Shown here piece after piece: positions 17,458 to 25,262 of a stretch of 64,000 bases of DNA. The stretch comes from [Mycobacterium] nativiensis (lineage in GTDB: Bacteria; Actinomycetota; Actinomycetes; Mycobacteriales; Mycobacteriaceae), in NCBI RefSeq assembly GCF_020172685.1, contig NZ_CP083986.1, forward strand, positions 409,147-473,146, given 5' to 3'. The position numbers and the translations under genes are program-made. Position 1 is the stretch's first letter. Every line of letters begins with the position of its first letter. A model generated the notes under the pieces. It was not told the DNA's origin. It worked only from the letters and a program-made list of their open reading frames with translations, and made no database searches.

Positions 17458-18192
17458 ATGAAGGCCGGTTTTCTAGGGCGGCTGGCTGCGGCCTGCGCCG
17501 CCCTTGCTCTGGGAGCGACCGGGTTGGCGCCGATGTCCACCGCCGACACCGTGTCCAATGGGGTGGCGTACAGCATCGTGCCCGATCTGGTGGCCGGCAA
17601 CAGTCCGAACGGCCTGGGTGAATGGACGGTGGATTACGAGAAGCTTGCCGGGGGCGACCCGGTGGTCGCCGGCGCGATCAATCGGATTCTCGACGACGAG
17701 GCCACCGGGCAGGTGTGGCTGTATGCGGCGAGTGCCAGCAAGACCTCGCCGTGGACATTCCACACGCGCGGCAGGCTGTTGTTCCGGCCGCTGACCGTCT
17801 CGGCCCTGTTCGCCGGGCAGTACAACGCCATCGAGCTACCCAACATGCCGATCGACACGGTGGCCACCCGGGTATTCGATTCCCGCAGCGGCATCCAGAT
17901 CGTCTGGGACAACCTGTTCACCGATAAGCAGGCGGGCCTGGCCCGGCTGTCGGACCTGAGCGCGAAGATTCTCCCGGCGACCTATCCCACGCCTCCGCTG
18001 GGGGGATGGGCGGAGTACGGGGCGTCGCTGGCTCCCCTGGAGCGCAACTTCAAGTTCTGGATTCCCGCAGACGGCGGCATCGAATTGCACTTCCCCGACC
18101 GGCAATTCGGCCGCGGGGCGCACGTCATCACGATTCCGTGGTCAGCGGTGAGCGATCTGATCGCGCCCGCGTTCGCCGCGATCACCAGTTGA
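17458..18192 (+). CDS. Secreted RsiV-like (DUF3298-type) protein
   Basis: A 244 aa exported protein. Residues 1-25 are a Sec signal peptide (MKAGFLGRLAAACAALALGA, then STAD). The mature domain has the DUF3298/RsiV look: an early hydrophobic strand, a region ending in FRPLTVSALFAGQYNAIELP, and the hallmark SRSGIQIVWDNLFTDKQAGL before the final WIPADGGIELHFPDRQFG. In Bacillus, RsiV is a lysozyme-binding anti-sigma factor; mycobacterial members have no sigma-binding part and their role is unknown. ATG 17458 is chosen because GGGGAGG lies 7 bases upstream; ATG 17440 is in frame but has no such site. It follows mceF on the same strand and may be an accessory of the import complex. Confidence 0.8.
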   Translation: MKAGFLGRLAAACAALALGATGLAPMSTADTVSNGVAYSIVPDLVAGNSPNGLGEWTVDYEKLAGGDPVVAGAINRILDDEATGQVWLYAASASKTSPWTFHTRGRLLFRPLTVSALFAGQYNAIELPNMPIDTVATRVFDSRSGIQIVWDNLFTDKQAGLARLSDLSAKILPATYPTPPLGGWAEYGASLAPLERNFKFWIPADGGIELHFPDRQFGRGAHVITIPWSAVSDLIAPAFAAITS

Positions 18193-18619
18193 ACACGTCA
18201 TCCGGGCCGCCCGGGTTGCACCCGGAGTTCAGCATTATCGAATTGGAGACCACCGGTCGCCACGGCTCCAGGTTCCAGGTGCCGACCTTGCCGGGGTTGG
18301 TGAACGTGGCCGACTGCCAGTAGCAGAAGAACTGATTCTGCATGGACAAGGTGTTGGCGTCGGGCGCGTTCTCCAACAGTTCGGCCCAGGCGTCGTAACT
18401 CTGGGCGCCATTGGTGAACATGCCGGCCGCCCACCACCCCCAAGACGTCGGGTAGATCCGTAATGTCGCACGGTCACCGTGATATTCCCAAGCGACATGG
18501 TCGATGTACTGCGGAGCATCGGGCGGACGCGGGGGTGGTGGATCGGCGTAGGCGGGTGTCCAGGTACCCGCCGGGGCCGCGACGCAGGCCGCGGCGGCCA
18601 TCGCCGCAAACGGTTTCAT
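18182..18619 (-). CDS. Secreted DUF2599-type protein
   Basis: A 145 aa protein with a signal peptide (MKPFAAMAAAACVAAPAGTW, cleavage near AYA|D). The mature part matches what I know of the DUF2599 family: YIDHVAWEYHGDRATLRIYP, then NQFFCYWQSAT and WNLEPWRPVV, ending with GCNPGG. Two cysteines are positioned for a disulfide. The function of the family is unknown. The start at 18619 excludes an upstream open frame that merely reads through the aldehyde dehydrogenase region in another frame. The 3' end overlaps the convergent RsiV-like gene by 11 bp. Confidence 0.75.
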   Translation of the reverse strand: MKPFAAMAAAACVAAPAGTWTPAYADPPPPRPPDAPQYIDHVAWEYHGDRATLRIYPTSWGWWAAGMFTNGAQSYDAWAELLENAPDANTLSMQNQFFCYWQSATFTNPGKVGTWNLEPWRPVVSNSIMLNSGCNPGGPDDVFNW

Positions 18620-18632
18620 CGGCTCATCGTCG

Positions 18633-20105
18633 TCAACCGGCCGGCCACTGCAGCGCCTTGTGCTGAAGGAACTCCGACAGCCCGTGCTCGCCGAACTCCC
18701 GGCCGATCCCGCTGGCCTTGTAGCCGCCGAACGGCGCGCCCGGGTTGAGCCCACCCCCACCGCCGTTGATGACGACCATCCCGGTCCGGAGCCGGCGCGC
18801 GACGTTCAGGGCACGGATCGGGTTGCCCGACCACACCCCACCGGCCAGCCCGTACCGGCTGTCGTTGGCGATTCGGACCGCGTCGTCGTCGTCGCTGAAC
18901 GGGATCACCACCCCGACCGGGCCGAAGAACTCCTCCTGCGCTATCCGCATGGCGTTGTCGACCCCGACGAACAGGGTCGGCTCCAGGAAGTAACCGCGGT
19001 CCAGGTGGGCGGGACGCCCGCCGCCGTAGGCGATCTGGGCCCCCTCGTCCACCCCGACGGCGATCAGCGATTCGACCCGCCCACGTTGCACGTCGCGGAT
19101 CAGCGGACCCATCAAGGTGGCCGGGTCGGCCGGGTCGCCCACACTGATGTAACCCAGGCCGCCGACGATGCGGGCCACCAGCTCATCGTGCAGCGACTGG
19201 TGCACCAGGATGCGGGTCTGCAGGGCGCAGCCCTGACCGGCGTGGGTGATGAACCCGCCCAACACGCTTTCCATCACCTTGTCCAGATCGGTGTCGTCGA
19301 GAATGATGTTCGCCGACTTCCCGCCCAGTTCCAGCACCACCTTCTTGATGGTCTGCGCGCCTTGCGCGTAGACCTTGCTCCCAACCGCGTCGGAGCCGGT
19401 GAAGCTGATGATGTCCACGCCGGGGTGCCGGGTCAGAGCCTCGCCCGCCGCGACATCGCCGGTCACGATGTTCAAGGTCCCGGGTGGCAGTCCGGCAGCA
19501 TCGGCGATCTCGCCCAGGACCAACGCCTCCAACGGCGTGTACGGGGAGCACTTGAGTACCGCGGTGCACCCGGCGGCCAAGGCCGGACCCAGTTTGGCCA
19601 GGTTCAACAGGAAGGGAAAGTTGAACGCGGTGATCAGGCCGGCGACCCCGTAGGGCTCCCGGACCACGATTCCCTGACCGATGCCGTGGCCGACGATCGG
19701 TGCGACGGGCTCCTCGAAGGCGAAGCGGGGCAGTACCCGCTGCGCCAGGTCGGCGAAGTGATCGATCGGGGTGCCGACCTGGAGGTATTCGGCGATGAGC
19801 CGAGTGCAGCCGGCCTCGGCGATGTTGAGGTCGACGAGTTCGGCCCGGCGCTTCTGCAGTTCGTCGGCCATTGCGGCCAGGATGCGGCTGCGTTCGGTTG
19901 GACTCATGGCCGGCCACGGCCCCTCGTCGAACGCCCGACGCGCGGCGCCCACCGCCGCGTCGACGTCCGCGACACAGGCCTGCGGGACCTCGGCGATGGT
20001 CTCTTCGGTGGCCGGGTTGAGCACGGTGAGCGTTTCATCGCCGACGCCGGTGGTCCACGCGCCGTCGATGTAGAGGCTTCGGGTTTCGGTTGCGATGGAT
20101 GTCAT
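18633..20105 (-). CDS. NAD(P)+-dependent aldehyde dehydrogenase
   Basis: A full-length aldehyde dehydrogenase (490 aa) that oxidises an aldehyde to its acid in the cytoplasm. The catalytic Cys293 is in HAGQGCALQ, the general base Glu259 in VVLELGGKSAN, and the oxyanion Asn162 in ITAFNFPFLL. The cofactor motif FTGSDAVGSKV follows the usual FTGS pattern. The substrate is not predictable. The gene diverges from a GntR regulator across a 65-bp gap holding a perfect inverted repeat, so it is probably controlled by that regulator. In context it may oxidise an aldehyde produced by P450 or alcohol-dehydrogenase action on the imported lipid. Confidence 0.9.
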   Translation of the reverse strand: MTSIATETRSLYIDGAWTTGVGDETLTVLNPATEETIAEVPQACVADVDAAVGAARRAFDEGPWPAMSPTERSRILAAMADELQKRRAELVDLNIAEAGCTRLIAEYLQVGTPIDHFADLAQRVLPRFAFEEPVAPIVGHGIGQGIVVREPYGVAGLITAFNFPFLLNLAKLGPALAAGCTAVLKCSPYTPLEALVLGEIADAAGLPPGTLNIVTGDVAAGEALTRHPGVDIISFTGSDAVGSKVYAQGAQTIKKVVLELGGKSANIILDDTDLDKVMESVLGGFITHAGQGCALQTRILVHQSLHDELVARIVGGLGYISVGDPADPATLMGPLIRDVQRGRVESLIAVGVDEGAQIAYGGGRPAHLDRGYFLEPTLFVGVDNAMRIAQEEFFGPVGVVIPFSDDDDAVRIANDSRYGLAGGVWSGNPIRALNVARRLRTGMVVINGGGGGLNPGAPFGGYKASGIGREFGEHGLSEFLQHKALQWPAG

Positions 20106-20133
20106 GCGGGCTCCTTGATCGTATTGAGTACGA

Positions 20134-20149
20134 TTATTTAGGTAAATAA
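20134..20149. promoter_or_regulatory. Perfect inverted repeat, candidate GntR operator
   Basis: TTATTTA and TAAATAA are perfect 7-bp arms around a central GG. The element lies 28 bp upstream of the aldehyde dehydrogenase start and 21 bp upstream of the divergent GntR gene. It is strikingly AT-rich against the background. A likely reading is the binding site through which the GntR protein controls both genes. Confidence 0.65.
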
Positions 20150-20170
20150 CTGTGACGAACGGATGGCGGA

Positions 20171-20965
20171 ATGAGTACAGGAATCGGATCCAACGGTCAG
20201 ACGAAACTGATCCGGGTACCGAAAACCGCCGAGCTCATCGCTGATCAACTGCGCAGCCGGATCGTCCGCGGTGTCCTGAAGAAGGGCGACGCGCTGCCCA
20301 CCGAAGTCGAACTGGTCAAGCAGTTCGGGGTCTCCCGGCCGACATTGCGGGAAGCCTTCCGCATCCTGGAAAGCGAATCGCTGATCGTGGTGCGTCGTGG
20401 TTCGCGCGGCGGGGTCTTGGTGTCGTCGCCGGAAACCTCCGTGGCCGCGCGCAGTTTCGGTCTGCTGCTTCAGATGTCGGGCACCACGCTCGCCGACCTG
20501 TACGCCGCGCGCAAGGTGCTGGAACCGGCGGCGGTCGAGATGCTCACCCAACGTAAGGCGCCCGCCGACGTGGTGGACCTGAAGTCCGCGGCCGGAGCGT
20601 TGGCGGTGCTGGTCAACGACGGTGTCGACGACGCCGACTTTCACGAGTGGTCGGCGGCGACATTCGCCTTCCACGACCTCATCATGGAGCGGTCCGGCAA
20701 CAACACGATCGCGTTGGTCGGTGCGGTGTTGCGGGAGGTGACCACCCGGCACATGGCGCGCGCGGTGACGACGTCGACCGATCACGCCGAGATCGAAAAG
20801 CAGTTCAAGGCGACGATCCGGGCCTTCACGAAACTGACGAACCTGATCGAGTCCGGGGATGCCGCCGGGGCCAAGGAATTCTGGACCACGCACATGGACC
20901 GGGCCGGACGCAACATGCTGTGGGGCGACCTCGCCAACGAGACGGTGATCGATCTCTTCGTGTGA
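20171..20965 (+). CDS. GntR-family regulator, FadR/FCD type
   Basis: A 264 aa transcription regulator. The N-terminal winged helix at about residues 14-85 has the GntR pattern: IADQLRSRIVRGVLKKGDALPT, recognition helix FGVSRPTLREAFRILE, and the wing GLY-rich RRGSRGGVLV. The C-terminal all-helical FCD domain (about 95-260) is the effector pocket, usually for an acid or acyl-CoA with a bound metal; conserved polar residues include those in FHDLIMERSGN and FKATIRAF. It is divergent from the aldehyde dehydrogenase and shares the palindrome at 20134. Probable repressor of that gene and of itself; control of other genes nearby is possible. Confidence 0.87.
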   Translation: MSTGIGSNGQTKLIRVPKTAELIADQLRSRIVRGVLKKGDALPTEVELVKQFGVSRPTLREAFRILESESLIVVRRGSRGGVLVSSPETSVAARSFGLLLQMSGTTLADLYAARKVLEPAAVEMLTQRKAPADVVDLKSAAGALAVLVNDGVDDADFHEWSAATFAFHDLIMERSGNNTIALVGAVLREVTTRHMARAVTTSTDHAEIEKQFKATIRAFTKLTNLIESGDAAGAKEFWTTHMDRAGRNMLWGDLANETVIDLFV

Positions 20966-20973
20966 CACGGGGG

Positions 20974-22182
20974 TCAACCCAGGGCTCCGGCGTCACGCAG
21001 TTCGCTGATCGCATCCCAGGTCAGGCCAGACTCGAGCAGGACCTCCTCGGTGTGCTGGCCGGTCTCCGGCGCCGGACCGGCCGGTCGAGCGGGTACACCG
21101 TCGAATTGGTAGGGCGGGGCCACCACGCGGAACGGACGACCGTCGGCACCGGTCACCTCGGGCAGGTACCCGTTGGCGGCGACTTGCTCGCTGCCGCACA
21201 CCTCCTCGAAGGTGGCCGCTGCCGACCACACTCCGGAGAATCGGGCCAGAACCTCGCGCCACTCGGGCAGTGTTCGCGTGCCGAAAGCCTGATCCAGTTC
21301 GGTGACGCATGCTGTCCGATTAGCGAAACGTGCTGGGGCATTGTGGAATCGGGAGTCGACGGCCAGCTCCGACCGGCCCAGCAGCTCACACAACTCAGGC
21401 CAGAATCGATCCGACTGCAGGCACACCAGATTGATCCAACGATCATCCTGGGTGCGGTAGCTGTTCACGATCGGGTTGGGGGCCTCGTGCCGGTTCGGTC
21501 TGGGCAACTCACCGGAGCCGGCTGCGCAGGCCGCCAGGTCGGGGCTCATGGTCCACATCCCGGTGGCCAGCAGGGAGACGTCGACGGTGCCGCCCCGTCC
21601 GGATCGTTCGCGGCGCAGCAGCGCCATCGCCACCGCGCCGGCGATCGCGCTGGAGCCCTGCAGATCGAAGAAGGCGGCCGGTTGCGCCGCGGGTTCGGTG
21701 GCGCCCGGCGAGGTGAGCTTGTACTGGATCCCCGCTGCGGACCACGCTGCCGCGGCGTCGAACCCGCCGGCGTCGGCCAGCGGACCGGTGCTGCCCCAAC
21801 CGGATCCGCGTACGTAGACCAGCCGGGGATTGCGGGCTCGCATCTCCTCGGCGTCGATACCGAGCTTGGTGCGGACCTTGGGCAGATAGCTGGTCAGGAA
21901 CACGTCAGCGGACTCGGTCAACCGGTGCAGCGTGGACAGCCCGTCCGGAGATGAAAGATCTAGCGTCACACTGCGTTTACCCCGGTTGGGGACCTGCAGA
22001 AACGGGTTGGGCGCGGACTCGTCGGCGTTCAGCCCGTTGCGCAGCCCGCGCTGGGGATCACCGGTCGGCGGCTCGACCTTGATCACGTCGGCGCCCAGGT
22101 CGGCCATGATGGCACCCGCGCCGGGCACGAACGTCCATGCGGCGACCTCGACGACCCGAATACCCTCGAACGGTCCGGTCAC
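20974..22182 (-). CDS. CaiB/BaiF-type CoA transferase (family III)
   Basis: A 402 aa family III CoA transferase, which moves CoA between carboxylic acids through an aspartyl-CoA intermediate. Typical features are the opening GIRVVEVAAWTFVPGAGAIM, the ADLGADVIKVEPP nucleotide-type segment, and AFFDLQGSSAIAGAVAMAL containing the candidate catalytic Asp. VDVSLLATGMW and the long C-terminal helical domain follow. The gene is 22 bp after the DUF7064-like gene at 22205 and ends 9 bp from the convergent GntR gene. It may activate an acid of this pathway without ATP, as an alternative to the FadD ligases. It could also be a racemase relative, but the His/Asp pair seen in the gene at 23410 is not evident here. 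Confidence 0.87.
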   Translation of the reverse strand: MTGPFEGIRVVEVAAWTFVPGAGAIMADLGADVIKVEPPTGDPQRGLRNGLNADESAPNPFLQVPNRGKRSVTLDLSSPDGLSTLHRLTESADVFLTSYLPKVRTKLGIDAEEMRARNPRLVYVRGSGWGSTGPLADAGGFDAAAAWSAAGIQYKLTSPGATEPAAQPAAFFDLQGSSAIAGAVAMALLRRERSGRGGTVDVSLLATGMWTMSPDLAACAAGSGELPRPNRHEAPNPIVNSYRTQDDRWINLVCLQSDRFWPELCELLGRSELAVDSRFHNAPARFANRTACVTELDQAFGTRTLPEWREVLARFSGVWSAAATFEEVCGSEQVAANGYLPEVTGADGRPFRVVAPPYQFDGVPARPAGPAPETGQHTEEVLLESGLTWDAISELRDAGALG

Positions 22183-22204
22183 ATCCTTCTCCTACCTGTT
22201 CGCC

Positions 22205-23299
22205 TCAGCGCACGGCTTGTAGCGCGTCGAGCATGCGAGCAAAGTGCTTGGGATTCCAGATGTCCTGGTCTTCCCCCCAGCCGATCCGGCCGTCGAACTC
22301 CCAGCGCATCAGTGCGGTACTGCCGCCGCCGCGCTCGCAGATGTGGCTGACCGTGAAACCCTCGGCGGTCATGCAGCGCCCGGTCACGTCGGTCAGCTGC
22401 ACATCCATGTGTGCGCTCCAGCCGGTGGCCGGGTCGCGGTAGTTCTTCATCCGGCTGGCGTTCTTGTCGAGCAACTCGAACCGGCCGTCGCGCAACAGCC
22501 AGCCGTGGTTGAGCGGCGACCAGCCGGTGGCCTCGCCGTCCTGCGCACGCACGAACGCCAGGAATCCGGTCTGGTCATCGGCATGACCGAAGATGTACTG
22601 GATGCGGCCCCGCCCGCGCTCCCGCTCGATCTGACGCCACACCGGTCCGACCGGTACGCGGACTCGCGCGGCGGTGGTCGTCGCACCGCCGGCCGGATTG
22701 GCACGCCGCGGTGCGCCTCTGGGTGCCCAGGAGCGGTCGCGCACCGAGTAGCAGTCGATCGCGATCGGTTCGCCGTCCAGGATCAGTTCGCCGGTGACGT
22801 GGCCGACCTGATCGAAGTGGGTGTGTTCCATGAACGGCGGCTCGCCCGGGGTGCAGCGCCGTGGGTCGTGTACCCCGGCGAACGTCAACGCGACGGCGAA
22901 ATCAGCTGCCGGATCTTGGTATTCGATCCGGTAGTCGCGCATCGGCTGCAGCATCCGCACGCTGAATCCGTCACCGGGGATGGTGATGTCGCGCAGATCG
23001 GCTAGCGGATCGCCCATCGGCACGTCGCTGGCCATCCGGAAGTAGCGCAGGTCGTCGGGCCGTGCACCGGTGGGATCCCATACGTACACCCGCCACGTCA
23101 CGGTGCCGCGGTTGGTGTTGAACGTCGCGTGCAGCCAACCTCCGACCTTGCGCTCGGGGACGTTGAACGACCACCAGGTGGTCTCTGCCCAGTACGGATT
23201 GTCGTCCGGCGGGGCGTGGAAGCCGTCGTCTGCCGGCAGGAACGGGCTGTCGACGGTGACCTCGGTTGTCACGGTCGCCGCATTCGGGGCGGGTACCAT
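22205..23299 (-). CDS. Lipocalin-like / DUF7064-DUF7065-type protein
   Basis: A 364 aa protein of unknown function, without signal peptide. It is rich in beta-strand-like, tryptophan-containing segments: YWAETTWWSFNVPERKVGGW near residue 35, ELILDGEPIAIDCYSVRDRS mid-protein, and a C-terminal half with GRIQYIFGHADDQTGFLAFV. I recognise this layout from actinobacterial proteins often next to steroid or aromatic acyl-CoA genes and recently labelled DUF7064/DUF7065, possibly a lipocalin-like lipid-binding fold. ATG 23299 is chosen because a promoter-like TATCCT lies about 19 bases upstream, giving a very short leader; the longer open frame crosses the promoter. It is followed closely by the CoA transferase. 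Confidence 0.75.
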   Translation of the reverse strand: MVPAPNAATVTTEVTVDSPFLPADDGFHAPPDDNPYWAETTWWSFNVPERKVGGWLHATFNTNRGTVTWRVYVWDPTGARPDDLRYFRMASDVPMGDPLADLRDITIPGDGFSVRMLQPMRDYRIEYQDPAADFAVALTFAGVHDPRRCTPGEPPFMEHTHFDQVGHVTGELILDGEPIAIDCYSVRDRSWAPRGAPRRANPAGGATTTAARVRVPVGPVWRQIERERGRGRIQYIFGHADDQTGFLAFVRAQDGEATGWSPLNHGWLLRDGRFELLDKNASRMKNYRDPATGWSAHMDVQLTDVTGRCMTAEGFTVSHICERGGGSTALMRWEFDGRIGWGEDQDIWNPKHFARMLDALQAVR

Positions 23300-23309
23300 C
23301 GCATCATCG

Positions 23310-23340
23310 TAGCGTAAAGGATACTGAATTAGGGAATCAA
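23310..23340 (-). promoter_or_regulatory. Recurrent GGATACTG element / promoter of the 22205 gene
   Basis: GGATACTGAATTAG begins at 23319. Read toward the downstream minus-strand gene, it gives CAGTATCCT containing a TATCCT -10 hexamer about 19 bases before the ATG, so the transcript would have a leader of about 12 nt without a clear ribosome site. Confidence 0.5.
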
Positions 23341-23409
23341 TTCTATGAGGTCCGGGTTGCCGGCGGAGGGCCGGCAACGAACAGGATGCTGAACCGGATG
23401 GATCCGGCA

Positions 23410-24426
23410 TCATTCCGCCGCGGTGATCCGGGGCGCTGCCGCCGGGAACAGCTGCCCACCCGATTCCGTCAGCGCGCGACGCGCGACGATGTGCGGATGC
23501 CGGGCGGCTTCGGCGAACGTGAGAACAGGGGCGACGCAGGCATCGGTGCCCTCGAAGACCCGCATCCATTCGTCGCGGGTGCGTTGCCGGACCGCGGCCC
23601 CGATCAGTGCGCGCAGCCGGGGCCACTGCTCCCGATCGTTCTGGGTCGGGGCGTCGTCGATCGTGAGCAGCCGCATCAGTTCGGCGAAGAACTGCGGTTC
23701 GATCGCGCCGACGGCCACCCAGTTGTCGTCGGCGGTCTGGTACACGTCGTAGTACGGGGCGCCGGTGTCGAGCAGGTTCGTCCCGCGATCATCCGACCAC
23801 TGGCCCTCGTTGCGCAGGCCCAGGATGAACCCGGCCAGTGACAGGGTGCCGTCGACGATCGACGTGTCGATCACCGACCCGACACCCGTGATGTCCCGCT
23901 GGTGCAGCGCGGCGAGCATCCCGAGCAACAGGAACATCGTCCCGCCGCCGAAATCGCCGACCAGATTCAGTGGCGGCTGAGGCGGTCCGCCGGCGCGTCC
24001 GACGGCGTGCAGCACACCGGTGATGGCGATGTAGTTGATGTCATGGCCGGCGGTGGCGGCCAACGGACCGTCCTGGCCCCAGCCGGTGATCCGCCCGTAG
24101 ACGAGTCTTCGATTGCGGGCCAGGCACACGTCCGGCCCGATCCCGAGCCGCTCGGCGACACCGGGGCGGTACGGCTCGATGAACAGGTCCGCTTCGTCGA
24201 TCAGCCGCAGTACGTGCTCGCGCCCCTGTTCGGACTTGAGATCGGCTGTCACCGTCCGGCGGCCACGCCCCACCACCGAATCGGCCCGTTTGGGCGCTTC
24301 ACCGGGCCGGGTCACCAGTACGACGTCGGCGCCCAACTCCGCCAACAGCATCCCGGTATAGCGGCTCGGGCCGATACCCGAGAGTTCGACGACCCGGATG
24401 TCCTCCAGCGGGCGCCGCCCGGTCAT
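23410..24426 (-). CDS. mcr: Alpha-methylacyl-CoA racemase-type protein
   Basis: A 338 aa member of the CoA transferase III fold with the racemase signature: AGHDINYIAITGVL (His128) and LVGDFGGGTMFLLLGML (Asp158), the same spacing as the catalytic His/Asp pair of M. tuberculosis Mcr. The enzyme epimerises the alpha-methyl of branched acyl-CoAs between R and S, needed before dehydrogenation of sterol side chains or pristanic-type acids. The start ATG overlaps the stop of the thioesterase gene upstream. Transcription order is thiolase, thioesterase, racemase. Its presence is one of the better hints that the substrate has an alpha-methyl-branched chain. Confidence 0.85.
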   Translation of the reverse strand: MTGRRPLEDIRVVELSGIGPSRYTGMLLAELGADVVLVTRPGEAPKRADSVVGRGRRTVTADLKSEQGREHVLRLIDEADLFIEPYRPGVAERLGIGPDVCLARNRRLVYGRITGWGQDGPLAATAGHDINYIAITGVLHAVGRAGGPPQPPLNLVGDFGGGTMFLLLGMLAALHQRDITGVGSVIDTSIVDGTLSLAGFILGLRNEGQWSDDRGTNLLDTGAPYYDVYQTADDNWVAVGAIEPQFFAELMRLLTIDDAPTQNDREQWPRLRALIGAAVRQRTRDEWMRVFEGTDACVAPVLTFAEAARHPHIVARRALTESGGQLFPAAAPRITAAE

Positions 24427-25262
24427 CTCGTGCCGTCCTGCGAGATGTCGAACAGTGACTCCTGGGCCAGGCTGGCCAGCAGCGTGCCGCGCTCGCCGAA
24501 GATGTGTCCGGAGTACACCCCGCGGCCCCCGGAGGTGGCCAGCGGGTTGAGATCCACCAGCAGCCAGTCGTTCGGGTCACCGGCACGGTGCAGCCAGACC
24601 GCGTGGTCGAGGCTGGGCAACAACCCCGCTTGCTCGACCAGCGGGGCCCGGGACAGCCCCGTGCACAGGTCCGACAAGAACACCACGCCGCAGGCCCGTA
24701 CGTTCGGGTCGTCCGGCAGGGGATCGCGAATCCGCAGCCAGAGCCGCGCGGGCCAGCGGTGCCACGGATCGGGATCGTGGGGAACCCGGGCCTCCAGGTC
24801 GAAGGTCCGCGACGCGTTCAACGCATACGTCGCCAACTCGCCGGGCGGCTGGACGGCCGGAAGCTGCACGGCCTGGAACTCGGCGCCGTCCTTCGGTCGG
24901 GAGAACGAGCATGCCATCGAGAAGATCACCGAGTCGTCCTGAGTCGCCGTCACCCGACGGCCTGAGTACCTGCCGCCGTCCCGGTCGCGCTCCACGCTCA
25001 ACTCGATCGGCCGGCTGGCGTCCCCGGCTCGGAGAAAGTAGGCGTGCATCGAATGGGCGACCCGGTCGTCGGGCACCGTAAGGCTTGCCGCACGCAACGC
25101 CTGGGCGCTCACCTGCCCGCCGTAGATGGTTCGGCGGCCCGTGGTACTGCTCGGCTCGGTGGAAAACCGGTCGTGCGGAAGCGGTTTCAGCCGCAGCACC
25201 TCGCCGACGGTGGTGGGTGTGGACTGTCCGTCGTCGAACACCTCTCGGGGTTGGACGCTCAC
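24423..25262 (-). CDS. tesB: Acyl-CoA thioesterase II (TesB family)
   Basis: A 279 aa double-hotdog thioesterase that hydrolyses acyl-CoA to acid and CoA. Visible features are IYGGQVSAQAL near residue 48, AHSMHAYFLRAGD, and a C-terminal hotdog with LPSLDHAVWLHR (the Asp of the TesB active site) and LLVDLNPLATSGGRGVYSG (with Thr/Ser and Gly-rich turn replacing the more usual SP.A..GRG). GTG 25262 is taken as start because it overlaps the thiolase stop (GTGA); the much longer open frame to 26147 is antisense-type read-through of the thiolase gene. It probably releases CoA from stalled intermediates. Confidence 0.87.
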   Translation of the reverse strand: MSVQPREVFDDGQSTPTTVGEVLRLKPLPHDRFSTEPSSTTGRRTIYGGQVSAQALRAASLTVPDDRVAHSMHAYFLRAGDASRPIELSVERDRDGGRYSGRRVTATQDDSVIFSMACSFSRPKDGAEFQAVQLPAVQPPGELATYALNASRTFDLEARVPHDPDPWHRWPARLWLRIRDPLPDDPNVRACGVVFLSDLCTGLSRAPLVEQAGLLPSLDHAVWLHRAGDPNDWLLVDLNPLATSGGRGVYSGHIFGERGTLLASLAQESLFDISQDGTR

